Source: Melanocharis versteri (taxonomy: Eukaryota; Chordata; Aves; Passeriformes; Melanocharitidae). From it: 64,000 nt of DNA. The position numbers were made by a program, and so were the translations under genes. The DNA is taken from assembly GCA_013397845.1 (NCBI GenBank), contig VZTG01000076.1, forward strand, positions 324,161 to 388,160, read 5' to 3'. The notes below the pieces were generated by a model. The model did not search any database. It had not been told where the DNA came from and was given only the letters and a program-made list of their open reading frames with translations. Shown here piece after piece: positions 47,201-60,200 of this stretch (position 1 is its first letter; each line of letters starts with the position of its first letter).

Positions 47201-50200
47201 TGGAGAAAAAATTCCAGCTTAAAACACCACTGAAATCAAAGTTCACATTCTTACGAATTTTTCCAGTGGAAGCTCATGTTGTGTACCACATAGTTACGAG
47301 GTGAGATGTACTTGTATCCTTTCTGTCCCTCTCGAGTTCATCGTTGAGGTCAGGGCTGAGTTGGGGTCAGTTTGGCTGCTTTAGTAGCTCCAGCTGTTCA
47401 AACCTCTGCCAGCTCCCAGATGGGGCTAAGCTCTGTTCTCCAAGCTGCTGTCTGTTCCCAGAGAGAGCCCTTCCCAGGCATTAATGGGGCAGCTAGACCT
47501 CTCAGTGCCAGCTCATGCCTAGCCCTGCTCCAATCTGCATCATCATCCTTCCCCATGCCATTTGTCTGTATCTTCTGCTCTCCATTGGGGTTGCTGTGCA
47601 TGGTCCAAGTGGGTTCCACAAGGAACTGTGGGCAGCAGCTGCTCTGCATGGGCCTGGCTTTGCTGCCAGGCTTTCCTAGGTTGAGCCCTGGTCTCTCTTT
47701 CTCTCCAGGAACCTCTACCGCTAGCTAACCAGGGCTTTCAAGTCTGTTCCTTGGGCAGCTAGGAACATGGTCTCAACAACGGCCAAAATGTCTTTTAACA
47801 TACATTTAGACAAACCCCTGCAAGTCTCTTTAAGAAGGTCTGTCAGTCCGCTTAACAATCCAGACCCTTTCCTAATACAAGCATATTTAGAATTCAGTAT
47901 GTGTTTTGATCTTAAACAAAGAACGTGTTTATTTCACAACTGATGAGGCATCTGCCATTGTCTTATAATCTTTGACATTATTTACTTTGGGCTGCTGTCT
48001 GGTCTTTGCCGCTTTTTAATTTCTTCCTCTTCCTGAAGAGCCTTTGATTTAATCACACAGCAAAGCAGCAAGTACCAAGAAATAGAAGAGGCATGCACAA
48101 GTCAGTAAAATTGTCTTGACATTTCCATGTTTTTCATAGTATTTATGCATTTTTCATGCAACCTCTCATGACTTTCGTAAGTCATTTATGATCACCACAA
48201 ATGAATGGGCAAAAAAATTAGGCTGTTCTAAAACATTATGTGTCACCAACAAAAAAATTTACAGGTTTGTAGCTACATTTCATATGGCTCTGAGCAAAAG
48301 TTGTTCACAAGGCTTGATTTATTATTTCTGTAAATAGTATGTGTCCTTTCTTAGAAGTGTTTTCTGTTGTTTAATAACATGCTTTGGCATTGGGAAAACT
48401 GTGACACTGCTCTGATCACTCTCATAGCTCCTTGCTTTCAGAGTCAGTAACATTCAAGTAATTATCTGCCTGTTACACATAATCAAAATGTTTTTTTACT
48501 TTTTGTTTGCTGGGAACAGCAATATGTTAGCAACAACAACCCAGCATTAATAAGTGTGTTTGCCAACACCATGAATAATCCTATGGAAGTGCTTCTGACA
48601 TAGTGACTGGTACAGTGATCCCAACATAGACCTTTCGACTTGTTTATTGGAAGCCTTCAGAAGAACTTAGATCTTACTCTGACTGTGCAGGAGGTGGTTA
48701 GGGTTCTTCATGCGGGTGATACAAACAATTTTGCTGAGGCTGACAACCTACTTTCTGACAGAAACTATCTCTGTGGCCTCCCCACTACCAAAAACCAGGC
48801 CGTGCAAAACCAATACAATATTGCAAAACCTCAATAGGTGCCTGAAGTTGACAGCCTGAACATGACTTGCACTTATTCATGTTACAGCACAGTGTTGTGT
48901 TGACTTGGTTAAAAACACACTGGTTTGGAAAAAATGTCTGATTGCTTTTCATCGAAATTTATGACTTGAGGTGAAAATTGGATGGTGGCCTAATTTTCAC
49001 AGGTGCTGAGTTAGTTTGAGCCATAGTTTTTAACTATCGTTATCAAAACGGAGAGTTTGAGTTGGGAATTGAAGTCCAAGCAATTCATAATGCAGCTCCA
49101 TAGCCTGTTTTCCACCCCGTTCAGCAGCCTCGTGTGAGCGCAGAGCTGCTCTGGCTGCCCAGGCAGCAGTGCAGGGCACCCCAATGTGACACACTCGTCT
49201 CTACACTCATTTTCTGTGTGAGTGGTCAGAGGGAAAATGAGTGGGTAATCCAGTGCATCTAACTTCTGGGCAAGTAAAGTTGGACATAAATTCAAAGCTT
49301 TTGGGGGACAGATTGTCCCCATGGGAGGTGCCAATGCATAGGTCTGCTGCCGCAGGGGAGTCCAGGCAGCTGCTTTAGCATGAGACTCCAAACTGCCTTA
49401 GTCTTATATGGCTACTGAGCTCAGATGAACCCTCTTTCTCAAGCAAAAATGCCAGCAGCTTAATACTCTCATTATTTGTTCTTTCAGCCTCCTTTGTGAA
49501 CAAATAGAGCCTCTGCTGTGCTGCTCTATGTAATGCCTAGGGTGTCTGCGAGGTAGGTGTATTTCACTCAACTTTACCCTGCCTTCGAAGTACCTTTCTT
49601 CACTATGAGCATTTACTGTGGTGAGTTGGGGATTTAGCCTATATATTCTGTAAAAAATAGAGACATCCTGTACATATTTAGTAGTATTTCCGCAGGTGTT
49701 ATAATGCATAGAGTATTTCACAAAATCTCAGTTACTTTTTTCCCCTGAAAAATTATTCTACGTACAAACATCTTGATGGTTTATATTTGTGTGATTCATG
49801 CAATTTCCCTTTATAAAAATGAAATGTGTCTCCGCCTAATGCTTTTGTTTAAATATGTTTCATGAAATTTCTCACCTCTTCACAGGCTCTCATTATTTTC
49901 CTGTTTGTTGAACCATGAATACAAAATCCCTTCACTACCCCTATAACTGATTTTCTTTCCAATTTGCCTTTGCTGTAAAACATCCACAAGCTGACTCTCT
50001 CTCAGTACGTTGTTCACTTACTTTGTTTTACTCTGATCGCTCGCTAAGTTCCATAGGAAAAATCAACTGAAGAAAGCAACACTAATTGTGATGGAACTTA
50101 ATCACATATTAATAAGAATGCCCAAAGCTCCCCCAGAGCAGGAAAGGCAGCAGCCCATGTCTACATGCTTTCCAGAGCAGAGGCCAGAAAAAGGAGGCCC

Positions 50201-53200
50201 AAGGGAGCGAATTACGTATTTATTTCCTTGATCTCTGGAAAAAAAACACCCACAAAAGGAAAGACTTTCTTCTAATCTAAGAAAGAAGGAAGGAGGCAGG
50301 ACAAGTACTTCCGTGATGTGCTCTTCACATTAGATACTTAATATTTATCTAGAAAATGACACCAAAATCCCTGGTAGTAGACAACAGTGTTCAAGTGGAA
50401 AAATTAAGAAAGCGGGAATAAGGATGACAACATTTAAAAACATTGTTTATAGGGAACTTTTATGAAATGGTTGCCATTTCCATGCTGGAAAGAAATTTCT
50501 CAATAAAGGAAGGAAACTGGTGCCTCCTGTAAGGAGGAGCATTTTTGCACAAGCTTGTAAACTTTGCCTTCTGCCCAACCTGAGCCTCTACTCTGCTGGC
50601 AGTACTGATGGGGAGTTCAGTAGTGCTGTATCCATAGCCCATTCCTTGTGCTTCTTCTGAAACAGACAAAGAATTCCAGATGGGGAGAAGAAAAGGACAT
50701 TATTGGGAACTACAGTGCAATATGACACAGCGTATCTCAAAGAACATCCCTAACAACATTATATATCTGTTAAAGCATTTCTGAAAATTCTCTGATTTGG
50801 CTAAAATGGAAGATGGAATTGGTGGAAAGTTTTTTACATATTCTGGGTATATGATATAGTTTCCTTTCTCTGTAAGTGCAATTTTTTAAGGTCAGAAACC
50901 TAATTTATATCAGTTATCATATAATGCAAGCAAGTTCCAAATATCAAAAATTCTAGCATTCCCTTCTAACAACTCTCAATTATCTTTAGTTACTACTGAA
51001 CTTCTCAAAAATTTCTGCTCTGGCAATATTTCATGGAAGAGCTCCCATTGCTTAATTAAAAAGGAATCCTTTTAATTTTGAATGATGATATGGAGGACCA
51101 GGAGACTTTCTAAAAACAATTCATTATATGCACAATAATTGTGCTGTTCAAAAGGCTGATCTTATTATAAATAGTGGCAAATTAGCCAGCAACTTTAGAC
51201 AGCCATGTGAGAAAAGCAAAAGAAGGTGACTCTAAATCGATGGCTTTAGTGTATTTTTAGATACACATTTCTGTTATTTTATATATACCACATCCAAGAA
51301 GTAAAAACTGTAAAATGAATTGCAGATACATATGATAGTATCTGGAACTAATGAGCTAAATGTCACACCTAATTGATTGTCTCCCTGCAAGACCTTGTAG
51401 CACACATCACTTGATATATGTCTGATATTCCACAAGGTCCTCAGAGGTCCTGGGAGATTTCCAGATATTGTTGTTGAGGGAGGTCATAGGGGCAAAGGGA
51501 TAGAGGACGATGGCTGTTTTAGATTCAGGTGTCTACAGGATAGTCCTGTATTTTAAAAAGCCATGAAGGATTTCCTTAGTAATGTTTTATAAAAATAAAA
51601 CTATTCCTCAAATGTTTCAGATTTGGTGCAAGTGGGTTATGTGTGGTTGGGAAATTTTATGAGCATGCTCCCAAAATTAGTTCTTATATCATTTGTATAG
51701 TCTTCACTGCAGATGAGGGTATCTGAAACCCATGCAGATCATACTTCTGTGTGATGGTCTGCTGCTGTCCCTCACAGGCTAAGCTTAATAATCATTCACC
51801 TGTGACCACTAAGTCCAGTGAGAAATGGTGGACAGCAAGTTCCTCAAGAGATACCATAAAGAAAGAGACTAAATTGCGGACTCTTATGGCCAGGACTTTG
51901 GTTGGAATAAACCAAAATAATGCCTCAAAACCAATGGCCTGTACTTATTTACACAAAAATGACTCAGAGCTTAGATCAGAATGCCAGATCTTCCTTGTTA
52001 ATTACACTGACAATGGTTATAAATGAGAGCTCTATCTGCTCTAGGTACGCAATCACAAGAAAATAAATCTCTTGTATAGCACAGATTGATATATTGCTAA
52101 TAAATTTCATTTAAACTTTGACATCATGCAGCTTCACTTTGAATCAGCAAATTTAAGCTTAGATGTAGAAGCAACCCAACTAAGGATTTCTGCCACATCA
52201 AGTGAACCTTATCCAAGGTCAAGCTGTTTATGCTACTGAAAGGAAAACTTTTCATTTTTGCAACACATAAATTACATGGTGGTAACTGAGGACATGGGGG
52301 CTGAAATGCACAATTGCATTCTTTCCATGGCTCTTATAATATATGCTACCCTGAGGATTTTGTGCAAGTACTCTTGGGGATTAAAGGCTAGAGGTCATGC
52401 GAGTGTATAATGTTCGGAGATGGTGCAAGAAATCAAATATTTCCTTAGAGACTTCTTTTTAATTAATCAAATGAAATATGTTTGTAATATCTCCAGTGCT
52501 GAACGCTTTTGATGTTTTACTCAGAAAGCCACACAATGTCTCTAGGTTACAGTAAAGGCACAATAACTCATGCAGAGGCTTAGAAGCACGGGATGGTAGA
52601 AAACAAATATAATAGGGCATTTTTTTCCCTCACAGAAAAATGCATCCACAACATAATATTAGTTCATTAATTCAGCTGTAGTGGTACAAGACTGAAGCAT
52701 GATTTAAGCAGAAAAGGTTCTGTTCCTCAGAAAGTAAGGCAAGCAGAAAACAAAACAGGACAGAAGAATTGTAAAGAAGAGGTGAGTCTCTGTGGATTGA
52801 TACACAACATACAATGAGGCACGGGCACAGCACCTTAAGCAAGGCATGAGATCACCAGTACTATTTAATAACTGGCACAGACTCTGTCATGGGGCTGGCC
52901 CTGCTGGTGGGTATTCTCATGTTCTGGGGACCACTCCCCACAGGCAGTTTGGCTGCAGCTTCCCTGTTTTTGTTAACAGGGACCAAAGCCATACTGCATG
53001 AGGAGGCCTTGGGGCCGGAGGCAGTTCCTGGTTTACTCTGTGTCAGGTACAGAGGGGGTTGTGAGTGGCTCCAAGGTCAGGCAGCACCTTTGCCCATGTA
53101 ACATAGCATTCCTTTGGGGAAGGCTTTTCCATAGCCCTATACAATCCTTTTAAGTGTGCGCTTTGTGAAGCTTCACTATTTACCATTCTTGATTGGTGAA

Positions 53201-56200
53201 AATTTCCCTTTGATCTGCCTTGTCCTGATAATTCCCGTTTAGGCTGATAACAGGGATTGGAAATACAGCATTCTGGCACCTTTATTAATTTGTGCAGCGT
53301 CCTCTCTTCAACAAGATTTCTGGAAGCTGTGAACAACGTCACCAGAGACTGCTCATGTATTTAAAATCAGATTATGTAAGTCTTGATACCACTTTCACTC
53401 CCCTGCGCTGTTGTTAAATGCTCTGGAAAGCATCTCCAGTCAGGCCACCAAAGACTTCTCTAACCATCAAACCTCTCTCAGGTTTAGATTCCATTTGCAA
53501 ACGCACATATGTAACTGAAATAATTGCTGCCGTTGTCAGACCCGCTTTATCAATGGCAGTAAATGGTTTATAGGCAGTTTCGGAGGATTGTTGCTAACCA
53601 TAAATAAAGCCATTTGTGCAACGGTTTTGGTCATACCGTTCTAAGGCTGCTATGCCAAAATCCTTTTGGGAGATACCCATGGCTGGCTTAAGTGTTTTAC
53701 TTGCTGCCAAGAAATTCTCCTCCTATGATTTTAATATGCAGTGGGGGAGTGTTAGAGTGTTTGTTGCTGGGTAGCCTAAGAGGAAAGCCACTACATTTTC
53801 AATCAGATTAGCCTTTTAGCTACTCCCATGAGCTCCTGTCTGGACTAGAAACCTCTCTTTGCAGGCCAGTTTCTAATTGCTAATGTTGAGTTTCTCCAGC
53901 AGTCTCTTTCTGATGGTTTTGGCCCAGATTCCAGCCGTGTCCTTACCAGAACTCAGTCAGCACTGCAAAGTCACTGTGTTGACCATCTATCTGCCTTAAA
54001 TCATCCTCATATGCTAACAATTTTCCTTTCTTTTGGAAGCCTCTCCTTATATATTTGCATCTTTTCCTTATTTTTCACACAGAATTCAGCCCTCTGCCTA
54101 TGCAGAGCATTTACAACTCCATATCCCATACAGTGAAAGAAAAATGAAGCAAATATATGTATCTTCTGTCTTCTCTTTTAGAAGAGGAAGTTCATGGTAA
54201 GACTATTATTTTTTCACTGATACCAAGTTTTGACACTGAACTGTGTACTGAGTACTATATTGTCACGGCCCCAAAGGTCTCTTGTAATGTAATTTCTTCT
54301 CCCACCAAACACCCTACAGAGATGTAGGAATCACCAGAAGGACCAGCTGTTCAGGGGTACTGTTTTGTACCCAAAATTTCACCCAGAAAAAGGTGGCTTC
54401 TAGTTTTGGCTTGATGATAGGTCTGCCAAAATTATTAATTATTTGGCTGGGGAATACCTCAAGGAGGAAATTGGAGGATCTGGCAAGCAAGAGATAAGAA
54501 TAATACCCTGCAAATACTGTTTTTGTTAATCCAGTGAAAAACGCAAGATGTTCTAAATTAAATACATCATCTTGAGATCTTTTTCACTGAGCTGTCAAAT
54601 GCAGAAAGCATCAAGCTATGAAAGAAAAGAAAGAAAAAGAAATCAAGGTTAGTAGTGCCCAGCTTCTCCTGCAAAAGTTTGGGTAAGGCAGCAGGGAGCT
54701 GTTTCTCAGCAGTGAGCACACTGAACATCTCTCTAATCATACTGGTCCTAGAAGTAGTTGGATGAGATCCCAGAATGGAAACTTGGCATTTGCCTAAAAG
54801 CTGGAGACAATGGAAGCTGTTCCTTCTGCCACGGATGAGAAATTGGTTGTATCTGTTGGCCCCAGTTCATAAGGGTGGACTAGTAGCTGGAAATCACTGA
54901 CCAGGAAACAGGCTGTGCTCACCCTGAGGAGCGGGAAGATCTTCAAGGGTTTACGCACAGCAATGAGTGCTCTGTTGTTGTTACTGTCTTTTATCTACAG
55001 ATAGACCCAAGGTGCTGTTTATGCCACCTTTTCCGCGAGAGGGAAACAATCAGAGGGAGCACGATCTTGTGCACATCATTGTTACTGATGACAATATGTA
55101 CAGGACAAAATAGGGGGCATGCTGAGGAAAGCCTTCTATGATAAACGGGCTGATGAAAAATGAAACAGGTGCTTCAGTGAGGTACAGACAGCAGAGCTGG
55201 GGCAAAAGTGAGCCACTGTTACTCTGAGAGTGCTCAAAAAATTATTTTCTCCTTAGGTCACTTCCAGGCAGAGTGTGAGTTACAGGGGTTTAACCTATGA
55301 AATTCCTTCTGATGAGGTTTGGGGAAGATACTTGTGCTGTATAAGTGATTATGTAGGAAGCCTAAATTTAGACAGGGTAGCTTCAACCACTGTGCTACCT
55401 AGAGTATTTCTCACTTCCCACTGTGGCCTTGTCTGAGCTCCACATCAGTGTGAGACCCAGGCTAGGTCACACAGCCCCTGTGCTGCAGCTGCCATGGGAC
55501 ACAAGCCAAGGCCCCAGGATGGACATAGGAGTGGATAGCAGTGGATAGTGGAGAGGAGCAACCTGGATAGTAGCCTGGTAGCTGGTACACCCCAGCGCCT
55601 CACTGTACCACAAGCAAATTTGGAATTTGTGCATCTGAGGCATCTCCATGGGGTAGGGGTAGCCTGGAATGATGACCTTCGCAATTACCATTGGTTTGTC
55701 TTGTTTGCCCTCCAGGAAATGTTTATTTACCCAGGCTTTTCCTGAAGAGATCTGTTGTGTAGGACACCCTCACCGAGGGATGGGATGCTGCAGTTCAATG
55801 AGTATTTTGCAACCTACATGTCTGTGATAACATGTGCTCTTAAAAAGGAAGCAGACATCAATATCGCACTTCTGTCTAATTAGTCTTACCACAACTGTTG
55901 GATGTAGCATGCACAATTGCCATTGTTGAAAGAGATTGTACCTTTCCCATTCAGGCAGGGTCACTGCCTTCTGTGGTAGTCAACCAGTTTGTTTACCTTG
56001 TTTTTCGTGTGGGGGATACCACAAGAAAAAACAAAACATTCATAGATTGGGAAATATGTGAATGGAGAAACCTAAAACAAAATCCACTAGGGCAGCAGTA
56101 TCTCCAGAGCTGTGTGAGTGCACCTTTCAGTGCTGGACCTGTCCCATACAGGGGTCAGGTTCACCTGGTGCTCTCAGCTCCTGCCTGTCAGGGGGCTGCT

Positions 56201-57255
56201 GTCACCAAATTCAGTGCTCCTTGGTTAGAGGAGTCTTTGTTTTGGCAAGCTTTGGCAGATGAAGATCTTTGCCTGAATAATGGTTAGTTTAATGTCAAAT
56301 TGGACTTTAGCTAGAGAATGGAGCAGCATGGAGGCAGCTTGAGGGAAAGGCTGGGCTGCCTGCTGCAGGTTCAACCAGCCATTTTCACCAAGATCCACTT
56401 CTTCACATTTTAGGAGTGCTTCCTACATCCAAAATACCCTTTAGAAAGCAATACATGAAAGCAATAACACTGGTTTTGTTTGCTAAATCTACCTGCCTTA
56501 TCAAGCCAGATACAACCCTGTAAAACTTAAAGCACCCAGCAGTGCATCTCTTGGTGGCAGGTGATTGCATCGCCAGTGCAGGCACCAGGACTCCTCTGCC
56601 TGAGGGAGCCAGTTCTGCACAAGCTGTGCTCTCGGCTGGCAAAGGCACAGACGGCACTGGCTGCGCTGTGTGGACCACCAGCAAGAGGCAGCAAGCAGGT
56701 TTGGGCATCAGTTGAGCTCAGCAGTGGGAGAGGGGCCATGACAGAGGACTTGCTGCAGCCAAATCCCTGGGATGCGCTTAGTCCACTGTGACTTTTCATA
56801 GTGACCCCTTTTTCCACTAGTTGCTCCCTATGCACCACTGACATGATTTCCTATTTAAAAAATAATCACATTATTGGGGTCTTTGAAGCAGACTATAGCT
56901 GGCTTGTGTCTCTGGCCCCAAACAGCAATTCCTTCTGCTTTCCTAAAACGTGTACAATCACTGTGCAAGTGTGCAGGAGTGTGAGCAGGCTGGGAGCAGC
57001 GTGTAATGGCAGACAAGGGGTGAAAAACTCCTACCGTCGACCATGGGTTTGGGCTGGGAGCTCTTCAGCCGCAGCGAGGGCCTGAAGCGGGTTCGGTCAT
57101 TGAAGCTCCAGCTCTTCTGCACTTTGGTTGGGCTGCCCTCGGTGGCAATGTCAGCACTCGGTGACCGGCGATCTCCAACAGAAGATTGCCTGTTTTTTAT
57201 ACTTTGACCTCGTGGGCTGGCCATCCGGACCCGCTCCTTAAAACTCAGCTTTTGA
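34262..57255 (-). CDS. KCNQ5: Potassium voltage-gated channel KQT member 5 (Kv7.5), C-terminal 5 exons
   Basis: Pore-forming subunit of M-type potassium channels at the plasma membrane of neurons and muscle (family knowledge). Only the cytoplasmic tail is here. Exons in transcript order: 57255-57035, 44602-44494, 36669-36538, 35681-35555, 35203-34262, giving about 509 residues. All introns are GT-AG and phases match. The tail runs from QKLSFKERVRMASPRG through the calmodulin-binding helix B (LKTVIRAIRIMKFHV), [20 protein letters not shown], and the tetramerising coiled coil around SMLGRVVKVEKQVQSIE to the end NLLHVKLK. The final HVKLK and the long Ser/Thr-rich last exon identify KCNQ5 rather than KCNQ2-4. 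Helix A, pore and voltage sensor lie outside the right edge. Same strand and order relative to DDX43 as in human. Confidence 0.95.
35204..35554 (-). other. KCNQ5 last intron
   Basis: 351-base GT-AG intron (donor GTAGAG, acceptor ATATAG). Nothing else recognised. Confidence 0.85.
35555..35681 (-). CDS. KCNQ5: KCNQ5 penultimate exon (coiled-coil start)
   Basis: Codes for VDQILGKGQITADKRSREKN, then PAEHETTDDVSMLGRVVKVE and KQ, the variable linker and the start of the helix D coiled coil that sets KCNQ3/4/5 partner choice (family knowledge). Confidence 0.95.
35682..36537 (-). other. KCNQ5 intron
   Basis: 856-base GT-AG intron. A less AT-rich patch at about 35890-36090 is not matched to any repeat I know. 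Confidence 0.8.
36538..36669 (-). CDS. KCNQ5: KCNQ5 exon (helices B-C)
   Basis: Codes for [20 protein letters not shown], then [20 protein letters not shown] and LQS. A highly conserved KCNQ core containing the end of calmodulin-binding helix B and helix C. Confidence 0.96.
39140..39265 (+). repeat. CR1 LINE fragment, 3'-truncated
   Basis: TTTACTGCGAGGGTGGTAAGG, CTCTGGAACAG, CCCAGGGAAGCTG, CATCCCTGGCAGCGTTCAAGG and AACCTGGTCT follow the CR1 3' region in order, then the match stops about 150 bases before the CpG island. Antisense to KCNQ5. Confidence 0.8.
39420..39690. promoter_or_regulatory. Isolated CpG island inside a KCNQ5 intron
   Basis: About 270 bases of very GC- and CpG-rich DNA between AT-rich flanks, with GGGGCGAGC-, GCCGCGCC- and GGGCGGGC-type boxes. 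It overlaps no KCNQ5 exon. Open frames across it (39399-39743 plus, 39224-39607 minus) look like GC-rich artefacts. It could be an internal promoter, a non-coding RNA start or a GC-rich insertion. Confidence 0.5.
44494..44602 (-). CDS. KCNQ5: KCNQ5 exon (linker into helix B)
   Basis: Codes for DTSLGTDDVYDDKGCQCDVS, then VEDLTPALKTVIRAI, leading into calmodulin-binding helix B. Phases match both neighbours (GAC G|CT, AG|A). Confidence 0.95.
44603..57034 (-). other. KCNQ5 large intron (12.4 kb)
   Basis: GT-AG intron. Mostly AT-rich unique sequence. Less AT-rich patches near 47.3-47.7, 52.9-53.1, 55.4-55.6 and 56.1-56.8 kb carry short open frames without recognised domains. I see no repeat family with confidence. 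Confidence 0.8.
57035..57255 (-). CDS. KCNQ5: KCNQ5 exon (A-B linker)
   Basis: Acceptor TCTCACAG, then QKLSFKERVRMASPRGQSIK, GDRRSPSADIATEGSPTKVQ, KSWSFNDRTRFRPSLRLKSS and QPKPMVD before donor GTAGGA. This is the phospho-site-rich linker between helices A and B, almost identical to human by memory. Confidence 0.96.
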
Positions 57256-60200
57256 CTGTGAGAGAGAAAAATATATTTCATTTCATAGTTCCTTCAATCC
57301 ATTTCTTTTTTCTATTGTATGATAATTGAAAATAATGTGTAAAAAATCTCACTGATATGAATCTGTTTCTTACACACTTTTATTTTCATTGAATATATTT
57401 CATTTGTGAATGGAACTGATTTGATGTAATTGTTTTTTGATAGAAGCATTAGCATTGGCAATCTATCATACGGTACAGAATAACCGTGTAAAGGAAATTA
57501 AAAATAACAAATAGAAACAAATTTCACCCAATTATTATACATTAATCTCTATGATGTTTTTTCTATTCCTTGAACTTGAAATAGGTTTGTTTCCATCTTA
57601 GTCACCCTAGCTCAGTGCATTTCTGGCCATATCTTCAGATAAACAAAACCAAAATGTATTTTATTGTTACTGCATGCCATGTAGTATTGTCTGGTTTGTT
57701 TTTTTTAAGCAGGCAAAAATACTGTTAGTATATATTCATGCTTTTTCAGGATGTGGCACTTCCAACATTTCATATGCATGATTAGTGATCACTCATATCC
57801 AGAATTCCTTGTTAGAGCACTTACTTGGACAAGACAAAAACCAAGCTTAATAAAACATCCAAGAAACAGCATGATGACCGATTAATGGAAATGCAATGAT
57901 ATGCTGTGTGCTCCCTAAAGTCATTGCTGGAGATTAAGCTGGGAGCTGACTATGTGCAGGTGGCATTGGACAGGTACCAGAGCCCAGCCAAGCTCATGGC
58001 TGGGTCTGCTGCATCAATGGTGACCCTGTGGTCTTATGGTTGACCAATTGTAAGTGGTTCTTCTCCCCCTGCTATGCTTGTAATCATCCCCTCCAGCCAG
58101 CTAAATGTGGGACTGGTAGATTTTCTATTTCCCAATGCTTAAATTACCTTTGTCCAAACATATCTGATGAACATCCTGTGGCCACTGTGACTATCTGCCT
58201 ATGCTTTTTCATTATTTAACATTTTTGCCTTTGTTTGTCCCTTCTTGTAGCCGAAGACACAAAGGGGAAACAGAGAAGGAGTCTGATACCGGAAATCATG
58301 TTTTATCTGAATGTTAAATTCAATTGGTTGGGCAAGAGAATGGTCACCTTGATCAGTGGTCCTGTTCTTTCAAGGGGAGAGATGATGGGGGCAATGCAGT
58401 GTCTGTTTGAGGTATGGTGTTACTGGGACTTGCAGTCCTACTGCCCTGGTGTAGGCTTTGCAGAGGGGGCTTTTAAAACACCTTTAGAAAACATGGTATA
58501 CCTGAAAATTATTGTTGTTCTTGAAGTTAAGACACTTTCTAGTACTCTCAAGGTCTTTGTATTTAATTTCAGCATGCCCATAAGATGTTTTGAACAGAAA
58601 TGAATCCTGCAGATAATTAACTAATGCTAATATGGACTATGTGGTTCTTAGATGTTTAACCTACTGCACTCTGAAAATACAGTGTTAATATGTAATTATA
58701 TGAAATGGAAAGTAGTTATAAACCTCTGTGGCTGTGAAATGTTGAGATAAACATATCTTTGTCCATGCATAGCAAAGCATAGCATTTCAGTCTGAATACA
58801 AACATCACTGAGAGCAGAAAGGATGCAGTTTGTTGCAGGCAAAACACATGCTGGGATGCTTATAATGCAATAATTTTCAAGAATACTAAAAAATAAGCAC
58901 ATCAATAGAAAGATTATTAGATAAATGTATTTCTATATGGCATGTTGGATTACTTGAAAGAATACCTTTACTATAATTTCTGAATGAATCCCATTCTTTC
59001 CTTGCCCAAAATAAGCGATTGTTGAAATAAATCCATCACAGTGCTGAAAATGTTATCTATTTCTATTGTAAATTGTTACCCAGTGCTGTGGCATAAGCAA
59101 TACAAAAGACCCAGAGAACCTAATATTTGAAAGAAAAGTGAGATCCAAAATTTAACTTTGAATACAAATTACGTTTCGAGACTGAATTATATTTCAGCTC
59201 AGGAGGCTTTTGCATTGTACAACTTAATGAAAATAGAAACTGTAAAATATTTATTAACCACATTATTGCATTTTCATATTATGCAGAATGAGGAAGAGAA
59301 TCAAAACAGACTTCTTATTACAGATATTATTCCTACAAGTGTCCTCCTCTGTTTAACTCCCCTTATGGCTCAAATTGTACTTGCTATTGAAAAATGAACT
59401 CATATGGTGCTTTTAAATTTTTTTTTTTGCAAATATTAGAGTTAAAAGTTTCTGGACAGCTCTCTTCTTGCTGCACTAATAAAAAGGAAAGGAAAATGGA
59501 TAAAATAGCCATTAAAAACTATCTATATAGAACATATTTTTTATAATCCCATTAAGTCCAAAATAAAAATGAAAATTTAAAACCAAAATCAAAACAGCAC
59601 TTGTGTTGTTCTGTCAATTAATTTGTACTTATGAAAGCTCTGGCTGCCTTTAAATGATTGGTAGACATGGTTATTTCATTTATAAAAGCCGAATGGTACA
59701 CAATGGCTACTTAACCTGAATATCTCCAAATCAAAGCAGTGAGGCAATGGTGAAAGGAACAGTAGGCATTTTATCTGTACTATAGACATTTTTCAAAAGT
59801 GCAATGCTGAGAATGAAAATATTAATGTAAACTGCAGAGCTCATCCTTAAAAAATAAAATCAAATCTGCTTTGTAGCAATGGCAATGTACTGGCATGCCA
59901 AGGGTCCATGCAGAGGGTGCTGCATCGTGAAGAGAAACCAAGCCCCCGAAGGAAGCGTGGTTTGGAAATTCTCTTTTGCATCTTGAGATGCATACCCAAA
60001 GAGACTAGTTATAGCAGTTCTTCGCTTCTTGGATCCCTGTTCCTATTTTGAGACTGGTGGGAAATGTCCCTGAAGTCACTGGGTCCTTCTCAGCACAGGC
60101 ATAAATTGTGTGACTGGTAGCAGTGGAGAAGAAAGGTTGGGAGAAGAAAGCTTGTGCTTGGGAACACACTATCTTGGGACTCTTCTATGTATGACAAGTA

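Noticed and set aside
47372..47728. 118-codon plus-strand frame in the 12.4 kb KCNQ5 intron
   Set aside because: Leu/Ser-rich chance frame in a less AT-rich patch, with no homology recognised.
55898..56287. 129-codon plus-strand frame
   Set aside because: No domain or splice support; overlapping frames on both strands are equally open.
58235..58603. 122-codon plus-strand frame in the outer KCNQ5 intron
   Set aside because: Not KCNQ5-like, wrong strand, no recognised motif.
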